Source of the DNA: an uncultured Aquabacterium sp.
GTDB taxonomy: Bacteria > Pseudomonadota > Gammaproteobacteria > Burkholderiales > Burkholderiaceae_C
Length of the DNA stretch: 37,028 nt
Direction: 5' to 3'
Assembly (NCBI RefSeq): GCF_947366995.1
Contig: NZ_CANBCC010000041.1
Coordinates: 1-37,028 of the forward strand
In this document: piece by piece, positions 7,529 to 15,080 of the stretch
Position numbering within the stretch: position 1 is the stretch's first letter
Layout: every line of letters begins with the position of its first letter
The notes under the pieces: model-generated
Seen by the model: only the letters and a program-made list of their open reading frames with translations
What the model was told of the DNA's origin: nothing
Database searches by the model: none
Position numbers and translations under genes: made by a program

Positions 7529-9259
7529 TCAGCGCGCGCTGGCGACGCGGACCTTGGTCTTGCTCGTGCGAGGCGTGTTGCGGCTGGAGCCGGCGGCGTT
7601 GCGGTTGCCACGGCTATCCGACTTGCTGACCCGGTTGCTGGCCACCACCACCGCCTTCTTGCCTGACTTGCTCTTCGATGCCGAGGCCACAGTCGAGACG
7701 GCGCGCTTGCTGTCCGCACGGGCAGCCGGCACATAGATCGCGATCGTCTGACCCTTGCGGAAGCTGGCACCCGTGGCCACCTTGTTCCACTGGGCCACTT
7801 GCTGTGGCGAAACCTTGTAGCGGCGCGCCAGCGAGGCGACCGTGTCGCGCTTGCCGGCCTTGACGCTGATGCGACGCAGTGGCGGCACGTCGGGGGCCAG
7901 CGTCATCATGGCGTTGTCGGCCAGCACCTCGGAGACGTCCTGCATGCGTTGCTCGGAACGCGGCACCAGCAACGTCGAGCCGGCCTTTACCAGCATCTTC
8001 GGTGGGATATGGTTAAGCTCGCGCAGGCTGGATTCGGGCATGCCGACCTCCCGTGCGGCGTCCGTCGGGCGCATGGTGCGGGGCACCACCCAGGCAGTCC
8101 AGCTGGCCAGACGGCCCTTGTGGGCCTTCAGGTTGTGCACGAACAGGCTGGCGTTGTCATAGGGCAGCAGCAACTGCGGTGTGCCGGCCGCCAGGATCAC
8201 CGGCTTGTTCAGGGACGGGTTGAGCGCCTTGAACTCCTCGATGGGCAGGCCGGCCAGCCGTGCGGCCAGGCTCACGTCCATGTCGCGCTGGATCGGCACG
8301 CTGACGAAATACGGGTGGTTGTCCACCGGCGTCAGCGTCAGGTTGTAGGCCTCGGGCTGTGCGACGAGCTGTCGTACGGCATACAGCTTGGGCACATAGT
8401 GCCGCGTCTCGACCGGCATGCTGAGGCTGAGGTAGTCGGTCGGCAGGCCCTGACGCTGATTGCGCGCAATGGCCCGCTGCACGTTGCCCTCGCCCCAGTT
8501 GTACGCCGCCAGGGCCAGCTGCCAGTCGCCGAACATGCGGTGCAGGCGCTGCAGGTAATCCAGCGCCGCCCGAGTGGAGGCGAGCACGTCACGGCGGTCG
8601 TCGCGGAACAGGTTCTGCTTCAAGCGGAAGTCCTTGCCCGTGGCGGGCATGAACTGCCACATGCCGGACGCGCGGGCGCTGGACATGGCTTGCGGATTGA
8701 AGGCGCTTTCGATGAACGGCAGCAGGGCCAGCTCCATCGGCATGCCGCGGCGCTCGATTTCCTCGACGACATGGAAGAGGTAGCGGCTGCCCCGGTCGGT
8801 CATTCGCTGGACGTAGTCCGGCCGGGCGGTGTACCACCGGCGGTGTTCGGCCACGAGATCGGACTCGAGCTCCGGCAGGGTGAAGCCTTTGCGGATGCGG
8901 CTCCAGAGGTCCTGAGTGGCGCCGCTGTCGTCCAGATCGACGGTGGTATCCGGGCTCAGGGGATCGGTCGCCATCCCGACCGCATCTTTGCCTTCATCCT
9001 CCGCCGGACGCGCCTGCTGCAGCGTCACCGCGGGCCGCAGCGGCGAGGGCGTGGCCACCGTGCCGCCCGCGACATCGAGTCGGGGGAGACCGGGCTGCCG
9101 TGCATCGGCCGGGCGCGGCTGCAGGTGGTCAGAGGTGCGCAGGCTCAGTTCGGCCATGCGCGGGTCGGTGGGGGTGCTGCTGCATGCCCACAGGCTGGCC
9201 GAAGCCAGCAGCGTCAGCGCCAGGCGCAGGCCGCGGTGCAAGGGAGAGGCGATCGTCAT
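7529..9259 (-). CDS. mltD: Membrane-bound lytic murein transglycosylase D (lipoprotein)
   Basis: 576 residues from the ATG at 9259; a GTG at 9280 would add 7 residues before the signal peptide. An N-terminal signal with lipobox LWAC (23-26) predicts lipid attachment at C26. The transglycosylase domain covers about 130-290, with the catalytic E184 in PFIESAFNP and the GMWQFMPATGK and AAYNWGEGNV motifs. Two LysM-type modules follow (about 385-440 and 460-510). The last 60 residues are Lys/Arg/Ser-rich and of low complexity, an unusual basic tail. The enzyme cleaves peptidoglycan glycan strands to 1,6-anhydro ends at the outer membrane face. The start lies 2 nt after the gloB stop, so the pair forms an operon, as in E. 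coli. Confidence 0.93.
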   Translation of the reverse strand: MTIASPLHRGLRLALTLLASASLWACSSTPTDPRMAELSLRTSDHLQPRPADARQPGLPRLDVAGGTVATPSPLRPAVTLQQARPAEDEGKDAVGMATDPLSPDTTVDLDDSGATQDLWSRIRKGFTLPELESDLVAEHRRWYTARPDYVQRMTDRGSRYLFHVVEEIERRGMPMELALLPFIESAFNPQAMSSARASGMWQFMPATGKDFRLKQNLFRDDRRDVLASTRAALDYLQRLHRMFGDWQLALAAYNWGEGNVQRAIARNQRQGLPTDYLSLSMPVETRHYVPKLYAVRQLVAQPEAYNLTLTPVDNHPYFVSVPIQRDMDVSLAARLAGLPIEEFKALNPSLNKPVILAAGTPQLLLPYDNASLFVHNLKAHKGRLASWTAWVVPRTMRPTDAAREVGMPESSLRELNHIPPKMLVKAGSTLLVPRSEQRMQDVSEVLADNAMMTLAPDVPPLRRISVKAGKRDTVASLARRYKVSPQQVAQWNKVATGASFRKGQTIAIYVPAARADSKRAVSTVASASKSKSGKKAVVVASNRVSKSDSRGNRNAAGSSRNTPRTSKTKVRVASAR

Positions 9260-9261
9260 CG

Positions 9262-10038
9262 TCAGAAGGTGTTTTTCCACAGGCGAAGCGCGGCAAAGAC
9301 CGCCTCGGGGCTGTCATCTGGCGCACCGTGAAGGCGTGCCGCCTGGATGACCGCCGCCTCGGCACACCGCAGGAAGGGGTTGATCTTCCGTTCCAGGTGT
9401 ACCGTGGTGGGCACGGTGGGCAGGTCCTGCGCGCGCAGACCTTGGCAATGGGCCAGATGGCCCCGGATGTCTTCGTTATCGGGTTCGACCGCCTGCGCAA
9501 AACGCAGATTGCCGAGCGTGTACTCGTGGGCGGGACATAGCACGGTCGAGTCGGGCCACCGGGCCATCTGGGCGACGCTGTGCTGCAGTTGAGCCATCGT
9601 GCCATCGAACACGCGCCCGCAACCCGCGGAAAACAGTGTATCGCCGACGAAGGCCACAGGCGAGGGGGTCGCGTCATCCAGCCCGTAGGGCAGCATGTAA
9701 AGCACGTGACCGGCTGTGTGACCCGGTGCGTCGATGACTTGAAGGAGCGCACCCAGCGCCGTGATCTCCTCGCCACCGCCCACGGCATGCGTCACGCCGG
9801 GAATGGCCTCATGTCGCGGTCCGTACACGGAGATGCCCCCGGTCTGAAGCGCAGCCAGACCGCCGACATGGTCGGCGTGGCGATGCGTCACTAGAATGGC
9901 GGCCAGGGTCAAGCCCAGGCGCTGCAAGGCGTCCTGCACTGGCGCGGCCTCTCCCGGATCCACCACCACGGCCTCGCGGCCATCGTGCAGCATCCAGATG
10001 TAGTTGTCGGCGAAGGCGGGCAGGGCTGAAAGTTTCAT
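9262..10038 (-). CDS. gloB: Hydroxyacylglutathione hydrolase (glyoxalase II)
   Basis: 258 residues, the standard length, starting [19 protein letters not shown]. The metallo-beta-lactamase motif THRHADH is at 51-57 (H52, H54, D56, H57). Further metal ligands are in APGHTAGH and GDTLFSAGCGRVFDG, and the C-terminal region has PAHEYTLGNLRFA plus the ERKINPFLRC glutathione-binding stretch. It hydrolyses S-D-lactoylglutathione to D-lactate and glutathione, completing methylglyoxal detoxification. The ATG at 10036-10038 overlaps the proposed ATG of the divergent methyltransferase (10037-10039). A TATAAT on this strand (10055-10060) sits just upstream. mltD follows after 2 nt. Confidence 0.96.
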   Translation of the reverse strand: MKLSALPAFADNYIWMLHDGREAVVVDPGEAAPVQDALQRLGLTLAAILVTHRHADHVGGLAALQTGGISVYGPRHEAIPGVTHAVGGGEEITALGALLQVIDAPGHTAGHVLYMLPYGLDDATPSPVAFVGDTLFSAGCGRVFDGTMAQLQHSVAQMARWPDSTVLCPAHEYTLGNLRFAQAVEPDNEDIRGHLAHCQGLRAQDLPTVPTTVHLERKINPFLRCAEAAVIQAARLHGAPDDSPEAVFAALRLWKNTF

Positions 10039-10867
10039 GTCGAAAGTCGGGCCGATTATAGAGTTGCACCCCTGGTTGGGCCTGCCGAGCGGCCAGGCCC
10101 TGCTGGCGTGGGAGCAGGCCCGCATCGACGCGCTGGTGAGCGACATGTTCGGCTTCCATGCCCTGCAGCTCGGGCTGCCGGAACTGGATGGCCTGCGCAC
10201 CAATCGCATGCCCCATCGCTGGCTGGCGCTCGACGCAGCGTACCAGCGGTGGTCTCCGGCCTCGAACGCCTCGGCGCTGGAGGAGGGGCCTTCGCTGTCG
10301 AGTGCGCCGCTGGGCCTGCGGTGTGATTTCGAGTCGCTGCCGTTCGCGAGCAACAGCCTCGATCTGGTGGTGTTGCCTCATGCCCTGGAACTGGCGCGGG
10401 ATCCGCACGACACGCTGCGTGAGGTGGAACGCGTGCTGGTGCCCGAGGGCAAGGCGCTCATCATCGGCTTCAACCCGATGAGCCTGTGGGGCACGCGTCA
10501 GCGCATGGGACGTGGCCGGGGTGCTTCGGCCAAGGTGCTGCCACAGGGCGAGTTCATCGGCTACTGGCGCCTGCGCGACTGGCTGCGTCTGCTGGACCTC
10601 GAAGTCGAAACGGGCAGCTTCGGTTGCTGGCGCCCCATGGTCGGCACCGAGGCGTGGTGGCAGCGACTCGCGTGGATGGAGCACGCCGGCGAACGCTGGT
10701 GGCCCGTGCTCGGCGCGGTCTACGTCGTGGTCGCCGTCAAGCGGGTGCGCGGCATGCACCTCGTGGGCAAGATCCGCAAGACCCGGTTGCCCGCCTCGGC
10801 GCAACCGGCCGTGGTGACTCAGCGCCATCCGGCGCGGGCACCGTATCAACAGGATGTGAATGGATGA
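10037..10867 (+). CDS. YafS-like SAM-dependent methyltransferase (class I, type 11)
   Basis: 276 residues from the ATG at 10037. The start is uncertain: it overlaps the divergent gloB ATG, has no Shine-Dalgarno sequence, and the conserved part begins only at about residue 14, so a TTG at 10064 is possible. The protein contains [40 protein letters not shown] and [16 protein letters not shown], which are motifs II to IV of class I methyltransferases. The glycine-rich motif I is not visible, which appears typical of this family. Position between gloB and rnhA matches E. coli yafS. The substrate is unknown. It ends in a 4-nt ATGA overlap with rnhA. Confidence 0.82.
   Translation: MSKVGPIIELHPWLGLPSGQALLAWEQARIDALVSDMFGFHALQLGLPELDGLRTNRMPHRWLALDAAYQRWSPASNASALEEGPSLSSAPLGLRCDFESLPFASNSLDLVVLPHALELARDPHDTLREVERVLVPEGKALIIGFNPMSLWGTRQRMGRGRGASAKVLPQGEFIGYWRLRDWLRLLDLEVETGSFGCWRPMVGTEAWWQRLAWMEHAGERWWPVLGAVYVVVAVKRVRGMHLVGKIRKTRLPASAQPAVVTQRHPARAPYQQDVNG
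10055..10060 (-). promoter_or_regulatory. Consensus -10 box (TATAAT) of gloB
   Basis: The reverse strand reads TATAAT at 10060-10055, 16 nt upstream of the gloB ATG, giving an expected leader of about 10 nt without a Shine-Dalgarno sequence. The -35 region is not obvious. The box lies inside the proposed N-terminal codons of the divergent methyltransferase gene, so the two transcription units share promoter DNA. Confidence 0.5.
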
Positions 10868-11313
10868 CTGAAACGGCAGCACCTGCAGTGGTGGCCTATA
10901 CCGATGGCGCCTGCAAGGGCAATCCTGGCCGAGGTGGCTGGGGTGTATGGATGGTGAGCGGCCCGCACGAACGGGAGATGTGGGGCGGCGAGTTGAACAC
11001 CACGAACAACCGCATGGAACTGACGGCGGTGATCGAGACGCTGAAGTCCCTCAAGCGGCGCTGCAAGGTGGTGATCTACACCGACAGCGAATATGTTCGC
11101 AAGGGCATCACCGAGTGGATCCACGGCTGGAAGCGCCGTGGCTGGAAGACCGCTGACAACAAGCCGGTGAAGAACGCCGAGTTGTGGCGTGAACTGGAGG
11201 CCATGGCGGCCCAGCACGATGTGGACTGGCGCTGGGTGCGCGGCCACAACGGCGACCCGGGCAACGAGCGCGCCGACGGCCTGGCAAACCGGGGCGCCGC
11301 CGAGGCCCGTTGA
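10864..11313 (+). CDS. rnhA: Ribonuclease HI
   Basis: 149 residues. The four acidic catalytic residues are all present: D14 ([11 protein letters not shown]), E52 (RMEL), D74 (YTDSEYV) and D138 (NERAD), with H128 in RGHNGDPGN. The basic handle region [20 protein letters not shown] (about 85-104) is intact. The enzyme removes RNA from RNA-DNA hybrids, such as R-loops and Okazaki primers. Its ATG overlaps the methyltransferase stop by 4 nt. In E. coli and many beta-proteobacteria dnaQ is next to rnhA; here the neighbour is a convergent acetyltransferase gene and dnaQ is not in the window. Confidence 0.97.
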   Translation: MTETAAPAVVAYTDGACKGNPGRGGWGVWMVSGPHEREMWGGELNTTNNRMELTAVIETLKSLKRRCKVVIYTDSEYVRKGITEWIHGWKRRGWKTADNKPVKNAELWRELEAMAAQHDVDWRWVRGHNGDPGNERADGLANRGAAEAR

Positions 11314-11333
11314 CGCCCGGCGCCGCTGGCTGT

Positions 11334-11354
11334 GGTGCTCAGAGCACGAGCACC
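11334..11354. repeat. Inverted repeat at the rnhA/GNAT convergent junction
   Basis: GGTGCTC (11334-11340) and GAGCACC (11348-11354) form a perfect 7-bp stem with a 7-nt spacer. An alternative tight pairing of GTGCTC with the first GAGCAC is also possible because the sequence is repeated. It covers the GNAT stop codon and begins 20 nt after the rnhA stop. There is no T tract, so it is only a possible terminator or RNA 3'-end structure. Confidence 0.4.
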
Positions 11355-11884
11355 ATCGTGAGCTTGTCGAAGTAGCGGATCTGGCCCGGCGCATCGACCA
11401 GGCGGATCGCGTGGGGCAGAACGCCGCAGCCGCGGAAGCCCGCGCGCTCGTACAGATTGATGGCCGACGTGCTGGCGGTGCTGACGCGTAGGACGATCTG
11501 TTCCAGACCGAGCGCCTTGCGCGCTTCGGCGACGGCTGCTTCGACCAGCGCGATGCCGACGCCCTTGCCGGTGTGCGAGGGCCGGACCATCATGCTGTTG
11601 AGCTCGGCGCAGTGCCTGAGTTTGTGCAGGGACTGGCGCTCCAGGCCCACCATGCCGATCATGTCCCGACCTTCCCAGGCACCGATCAGGAACGTGCCGC
11701 CCAGGGGTTCCGTAAGGCCCAGCTTGCCGAGGTAGCTCTCGGGCGGTCGGGCCTGTTCGCTTTCGATGTCGGCATCGAAGGCATCGGGATAGAGGCGAAG
11801 ACCTTCATCACGCAGGTTCTTGTAAGCGCTCAGGTCGGCGGGGGCAATCCGCGACAAGCGCACCGGTGAATCAGTCACCACCAT
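11339..11884 (-). CDS. GNAT family N-acetyltransferase
   Basis: 181 residues from the ATG at 11884. The GNAT acetyl-CoA site is visible as LNSMMVRPSHTGKGVGIALVE, with motif Q/RxxGxG/A here in the form HTGKGVG. Around it are IGMVGLERQS (strand beta 4) and the C-terminal INLYERAGFRGCG, typical of the fold. The acceptor substrate is not predictable. The start overlaps the end of mobA by 14 nt, implying translational coupling at the end of the NlpC/P60-moaA-mobA unit. No functional link to molybdenum cofactor synthesis is evident. Alternative starts 3 and 6 nt downstream (GTG GTG) exist. Confidence 0.85.
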   Translation of the reverse strand: MVVTDSPVRLSRIAPADLSAYKNLRDEGLRLYPDAFDADIESEQARPPESYLGKLGLTEPLGGTFLIGAWEGRDMIGMVGLERQSLHKLRHCAELNSMMVRPSHTGKGVGIALVEAAVAEARKALGLEQIVLRVSTASTSAINLYERAGFRGCGVLPHAIRLVDAPGQIRYFDKLTMVLVL

Positions 11885-12530
11885 GCTTTGTCTCCAGGGT
11901 GTTGAAGTTCGCGAATCCTGCCGCGTCGACAAAGGATACGCTGGTCCATTTGCATCTGGCAATCAGATGTCCGACTTTGCGCTCCCCCGAGATGAAGGCG
12001 GTCTGCAACGTCGGGAGCACGCGCTTGTTCATCAGCGCGCACACCCAGTGGTGGCGCGAGCCGTCCAAGCCGTCGGATGTGCATGGTACAGCGACGTCTG
12101 CCCCATCCCGGTGCGCGGCACGCCACAATGTCGCAAGCACGTCACCTGGAAGGCGTGGCATGTCGCATGGCAGAAACCACACCCATTCCTGTGGCGTCGC
12201 CGTCATCGCAGTGAGCATGCCGGCCAGCGGTCCGCTGAAGGGGGGGAGCCCGGGGTCGTCGGGGTGGACGCCCAGCGAGGCCGGCGCCGCTGGTTCTCCC
12301 CGGAGGTGCGCGGTGTGCGACGCGTGGCGCGCCAGGAGAGCGTGGTAGCACTCTGCATGCCGGTTGGCAACGATGCCCAGCCCGCCAACCTGGGGCGCCA
12401 TCGCGGCCAGGATGTGGTCCCCCATGGGGCGCCCCCGCCAAGGAAGCAGCCCCTTGTCCTGACCGCCGACACGTCGGCCCTCACCCCCCGCCAGCAGCCA
12501 GCCGGCACACGCCACGATCCGTTCAGCCAC
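11871..12530 (-). CDS. mobA: Molybdenum cofactor guanylyltransferase MobA
   Basis: 219 residues from a GTG at 12530. The nucleotidyltransferase signature [15 protein letters not shown] occupies about 13-27, followed by VANRHAECY, the PFSGPLAGM loop and [12 protein letters not shown], which carries the metal-binding Asp of this family. It attaches GMP to molybdopterin to make the MGD cofactor of nitrate, formate and DMSO-type enzymes. The start overlaps the moaA stop by 8 nt, so moaA and mobA are translationally coupled. No other moa or moe genes are in the window. Confidence 0.93.
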   Translation of the reverse strand: MAERIVACAGWLLAGGEGRRVGGQDKGLLPWRGRPMGDHILAAMAPQVGGLGIVANRHAECYHALLARHASHTAHLRGEPAAPASLGVHPDDPGLPPFSGPLAGMLTAMTATPQEWVWFLPCDMPRLPGDVLATLWRAAHRDGADVAVPCTSDGLDGSRHHWVCALMNKRVLPTLQTAFISGERKVGHLIARCKWTSVSFVDAAGFANFNTLETKHGGD

Positions 12531-13671
12531 CGATGAAGCTCATTTCAATGCGTTCGAGGGCGGCCGGTGTGGGGCCGCGCAGTTCCGAGTAGCGGTCGCT
12601 GCGCTCTTGCCACAGTGCAGCCAGTCGATCGCGGATGGCGTCATCCGGCTCGCCCCCGCGCAGCAGGGCGCGCAGATCATGGCCGCGGTCCGCGAAGAGA
12701 CAGGTGTAGAGACGGCCGTCGGTCGAGAGGCGCAGCCGGGTGCAATCGCCGCAGAAGGGGGTGGTGACGCTCGAAATGAAGCCGACATGCCCCGCGCCAT
12801 CGGCGTAGGCCCAGCGCTCGGCCGTGGCGCCAGGGCGGGGCGCTTCGGCGGGTTGAAGAGGCCATTCGGTTGCGATGCGGGCGCGCACCGCATCGGACGC
12901 GAGGACCACATCACGCTGCCAGGCGTTCGTCTTTCCCACGTCCATGAATTCGATGAAGCGGAGCTCGACGCCGCTGTGGCGGAAGTGGCGCGCCATCGGC
13001 ACGACCTCGGTGTCGTTGATGCCACGCTGGACCACCATGTTGACTTTGACCGGGCCCAGGCCAGCCTCGCGGGCGGCATCGATGCCGTCGAGCACGTCGC
13101 GCACGGTGATCGCACTGTCGCTCATGCGCGCAAAGAGGCTCGGATCCAGTGCGTCGAGGCTGACCGTCACGCGGTGAAGCCCAGCGTCACGAAGCGCTTG
13201 CGCCTTGCGGCGCAGCAGGGAGCCGTTGGTGGTGAGGGCGATGTCGGGCGGCGTGCCTTCGATCGTCCTCAGGCTGGCCAGTTGAGCCACCAGGCGCTCG
13301 AGATCCTTGCGCAGCAGGGGTTCCCCACCGGTGATGCGCAGTGTGCGGACGCCCAGCGAGAGGAACAGCCGGGCGCTGCGGGCGATTTCTTCGAAGCTCA
13401 GCAGCGCACCATGCGGCAAGAAAGCGTGGTCCCGGCCAAAGGCTTCGCGGGGCATGCAGTAGCCGCAGCGGAAGTTGCACCGGTCCGTCACGGAGATGCG
13501 CAGATCACGCAGTTCGCGGCCTCGGGTGTCGGTCAGTGCACCGTTGACGGCGAGGCCAGCACGCTCACGCGGAGGCAGGGGCAGCACCCGAGCTGCATCC
13601 CGAGCGTCGGGCACAAGAGGGATGGTGCGGCGTGGGGCGACAAGCGGGTCTGGCAGACGCATGGCGCACAT
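12523..13671 (-). CDS. moaA: GTP 3',8-cyclase MoaA (radical SAM)
   Basis: 382 residues from the ATG at 13671; an in-frame ATG at 13662 is equally possible, and the first 50 residues are a poorly conserved extension. The radical SAM cluster is C65-x3-C69-x2-C72 (CNFRCGYC). [10 protein letters not shown] is the SAM-binding GGE motif, and the second 4Fe-4S cluster cysteines lie in [19 protein letters not shown]. The protein ends in FIGG, matching the conserved C-terminal GG needed for activity in MoaA. It converts GTP to 3',8-cyclo-7,8-dihydro-GTP, the first step of molybdenum cofactor synthesis. It lies 48 nt after the NlpC/P60 gene and overlaps mobA. Confidence 0.96.
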   Translation of the reverse strand: MCAMRLPDPLVAPRRTIPLVPDARDAARVLPLPPRERAGLAVNGALTDTRGRELRDLRISVTDRCNFRCGYCMPREAFGRDHAFLPHGALLSFEEIARSARLFLSLGVRTLRITGGEPLLRKDLERLVAQLASLRTIEGTPPDIALTTNGSLLRRKAQALRDAGLHRVTVSLDALDPSLFARMSDSAITVRDVLDGIDAAREAGLGPVKVNMVVQRGINDTEVVPMARHFRHSGVELRFIEFMDVGKTNAWQRDVVLASDAVRARIATEWPLQPAEAPRPGATAERWAYADGAGHVGFISSVTTPFCGDCTRLRLSTDGRLYTCLFADRGHDLRALLRGGEPDDAIRDRLAALWQERSDRYSELRGPTPAALERIEMSFIGG

Positions 13672-13719
13672 TGTGGCCCCGGTCAGGGCGACCCGGTGTG
13701 CACGGGCACAAGGCCGGGC

Positions 13720-14433
13720 TTACTTAGGGGCTTCGATACCGGGCGGACGCGCCACCATCGCGGGGGCCCGGCGAGCGCCATCGAAGCGTTGCTGCCAGTA
13801 GCTGATGCGCATGTCTTCGACACGCACAGCTCCACCAGCGCGCGGGGAATGGATGAACTTGTTGTCGCCGATGTAGATGCCGACGTGGGAGAAGGTGTGA
13901 CGCAGCGTGTTGAAGAAGACGAGGTCGCCGGGCTTCAGTTCGCTTTGCTGAACAGGGATGAGATCGGGTGAGTTGGCCTGTTCGATCGCGCGGCGCGGCA
14001 GGATCAGGCCGACACTGTTCTCGAAGACGTGGCGGGTGAAGCCGCTGCAGTCGAAGCCCTGCTCGCGCGATTGGCCGCCGCGACGGTAGGGCACACCGAG
14101 GAAGTTCATGGCCGAGAGGACAAGCTCGGACGCCATGTCGGAGGCCTTGCCGCGCATCTGTTGGGCGAAGTCGACCACCGGCCGGGTGTTGGGCAGGAGC
14201 CCCCGGTCGGACAGGAAGCGGGAGACCGGGTCTTCGCTCTCGGTGCGTGCGGGCGCCGAAGCGGCCTGGGCGGGCGCGACGACGGACTGCGCGTGCGATG
14301 CAGGGGCCATTGTGAGCGAGGCCGTGACCGACACGAGCACCAGGGCGACGACGGTGGTCAGGGAAGCAAGGCGTTGCTTCAGCGCACACAGACCCGGAAA
14401 GGAGCCGCCACCTGGGCGGATTTCAAAACGCAT
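13720..14433 (-). CDS. NlpC/P60 family peptidoglycan endopeptidase (secreted)
   Basis: 237 residues from the ATG at 14433. Residues 20-48 form a signal peptide with a hydrophobic core (SLTTVVALVLVSVTASL) and a probable cleavage after SHA (48). The NlpC/P60 domain starts near residue 100 and has the Cys-His-His triad: C129 (FDCSGF), H183 (SHVGIYIG) and H195 (FIHSPRAGG). Such enzymes cut the D-Glu to diaminopimelate bond of stem peptides. A TTGACG-N17-TACGCT promoter lies so close upstream that the message would have almost no leader. It may be the first gene of a unit continuing into moaA, mobA and the acetyltransferase. Confidence 0.92.
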   Translation of the reverse strand: MRFEIRPGGGSFPGLCALKQRLASLTTVVALVLVSVTASLTMAPASHAQSVVAPAQAASAPARTESEDPVSRFLSDRGLLPNTRPVVDFAQQMRGKASDMASELVLSAMNFLGVPYRRGGQSREQGFDCSGFTRHVFENSVGLILPRRAIEQANSPDLIPVQQSELKPGDLVFFNTLRHTFSHVGIYIGDNKFIHSPRAGGAVRVEDMRISYWQQRFDGARRAPAMVARPPGIEAPK

Positions 14434-14441
14434 GGGGCGCA

Positions 14442-14470
14442 AGCGTAGGCAGGAAGACGTCGGACGTCAA
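14442..14470 (-). promoter_or_regulatory. Sigma-70 promoter of the NlpC/P60 gene, nearly leaderless
   Basis: On the reverse strand TTGACG (14470-14465) and TACGCT (14447-14442) are 17 nt apart, a near-consensus arrangement. The predicted transcription start is near 14435, two bases from the ATG at 14433. No Shine-Dalgarno sequence precedes the ATG. Confidence 0.65.
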
Positions 14471-14520
14471 CCTGGGAAAGTCGGGGATAACGGCAGATTA
14501 GCACCGAATCCCCGTGCAAT

Positions 14521-14544
14521 CGGTTTTTGCTGGCCGAAAAACCG
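14521..14544. repeat. 8-bp inverted repeat upstream of the NlpC/P60 promoter
   Basis: CGGTTTTT (14521-14528) and AAAAACCG (14537-14544) are perfectly complementary with an 8-nt spacer. The T run of the right arm, read on the reverse strand, is also the tail of the ohr terminator. It is probably part of the termination structure and may also act for transcription on the plus strand. Confidence 0.45.
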
Positions 14545-14560
14545 GGCCGCTGAGGGGCCC
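14537..14560 (-). terminator. Rho-independent terminator of ohr
   Basis: Reading the reverse strand after the ohr stop, GGGCC (14560-14556), a 7-nt loop and GGCCC (14548-14544) are followed by GG and five T residues (14541-14537). This is a short GC stem with a T tract, 7 nt after the gene. Confidence 0.55.
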
Positions 14561-14567
14561 CAGGCGT

Positions 14568-14990
14568 TCAGCGCAACACGAGGCGAACGTCGATGTTGCC
14601 GCGGGTCGCGTTGGAGTAGGGGCACACCTGATGGGCTGAATCAACCAGGGCCTGGGCCTCCGTCTTGTCCATGCCGGGCAGGGCGATGTTCAGCGTGACC
14701 TCGATGCCGAAGCCGGCGGGGATCGGGCCAATGCCGACGTCGGCGGTGATCTCGGTTCCCGCGGGCAGGGCCTTGCGCTGCTGCCCCGCAACGAAACCCA
14801 TGGCGCCCAGGAAGCAGGCAGAGTACCCTGCGGCGAACAGCTGTTCCGGGTTGGTGCCGTTGCCTTGGCCGCCCATTTCCTTGGGCCGGGCGAGCGCGAC
14901 GTCAAGGTGGCCGTCATCGCTCACGGAGCGACCGTCGCGGCCACCGGTGGAAGTGGCGTGGGCGACGTAGAGGACTTTGTCGAGTGCCAT
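14568..14990 (-). CDS. ohr: Organic hydroperoxide resistance peroxiredoxin Ohr (OsmC family)
   Basis: 140 residues, the standard size, starting MALDKVLYVAHATSTGGRDG. The two redox cysteines are C59 (FAAGYSACFLGAM) and C123 (AHQVCPYSNATRGN), in the classic Ohr spacing; the NPEQLFAAGYSACF and CPYSNATRGN motifs distinguish Ohr from OsmC. Ohr reduces organic and lipid hydroperoxides using lipoyl-dependent thiols. AAAGGA precedes the ATG by about 8 nt. An OhrR operator lies in the 90-nt gap to the upstream ohrR gene, so induction by organic peroxides is expected. Confidence 0.96.
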   Translation of the reverse strand: MALDKVLYVAHATSTGGRDGRSVSDDGHLDVALARPKEMGGQGNGTNPEQLFAAGYSACFLGAMGFVAGQQRKALPAGTEITADVGIGPIPAGFGIEVTLNIALPGMDKTEAQALVDSAHQVCPYSNATRGNIDVRLVLR

Positions 14991-15007
14991 GGATTTTCCT
15001 TTCGAGA

Positions 15008-15031
15008 AATTAAGTTGTGCGCAATGTATTT
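15008..15031 (-). promoter_or_regulatory. OhrR operator upstream of ohr
   Basis: The AT-rich imperfect palindrome contains the core TTGTGCGCAA (15015-15024) flanked by AATTAAG and TGTATTT. It resembles OhrR boxes known upstream of ohr in other bacteria. It lies about 20-40 nt before the ohr start in otherwise GC-rich DNA and overlaps the likely promoter (a TTTACA-like -35 is at 15035-15040 on this strand). Confidence 0.65.
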
Positions 15032-15080
15032 TGCTGTAAAGAGACCGCCTGACCCCGCCTCGCCGCGATAGCCCACGGGC

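Noticed and set aside
10486-11313. rnhA reading frame extended upstream by 126 codons
   Set aside because: The extension overlaps the methyltransferase in another frame and has no RNase H similarity; the ATG at 10864 gives the standard start.
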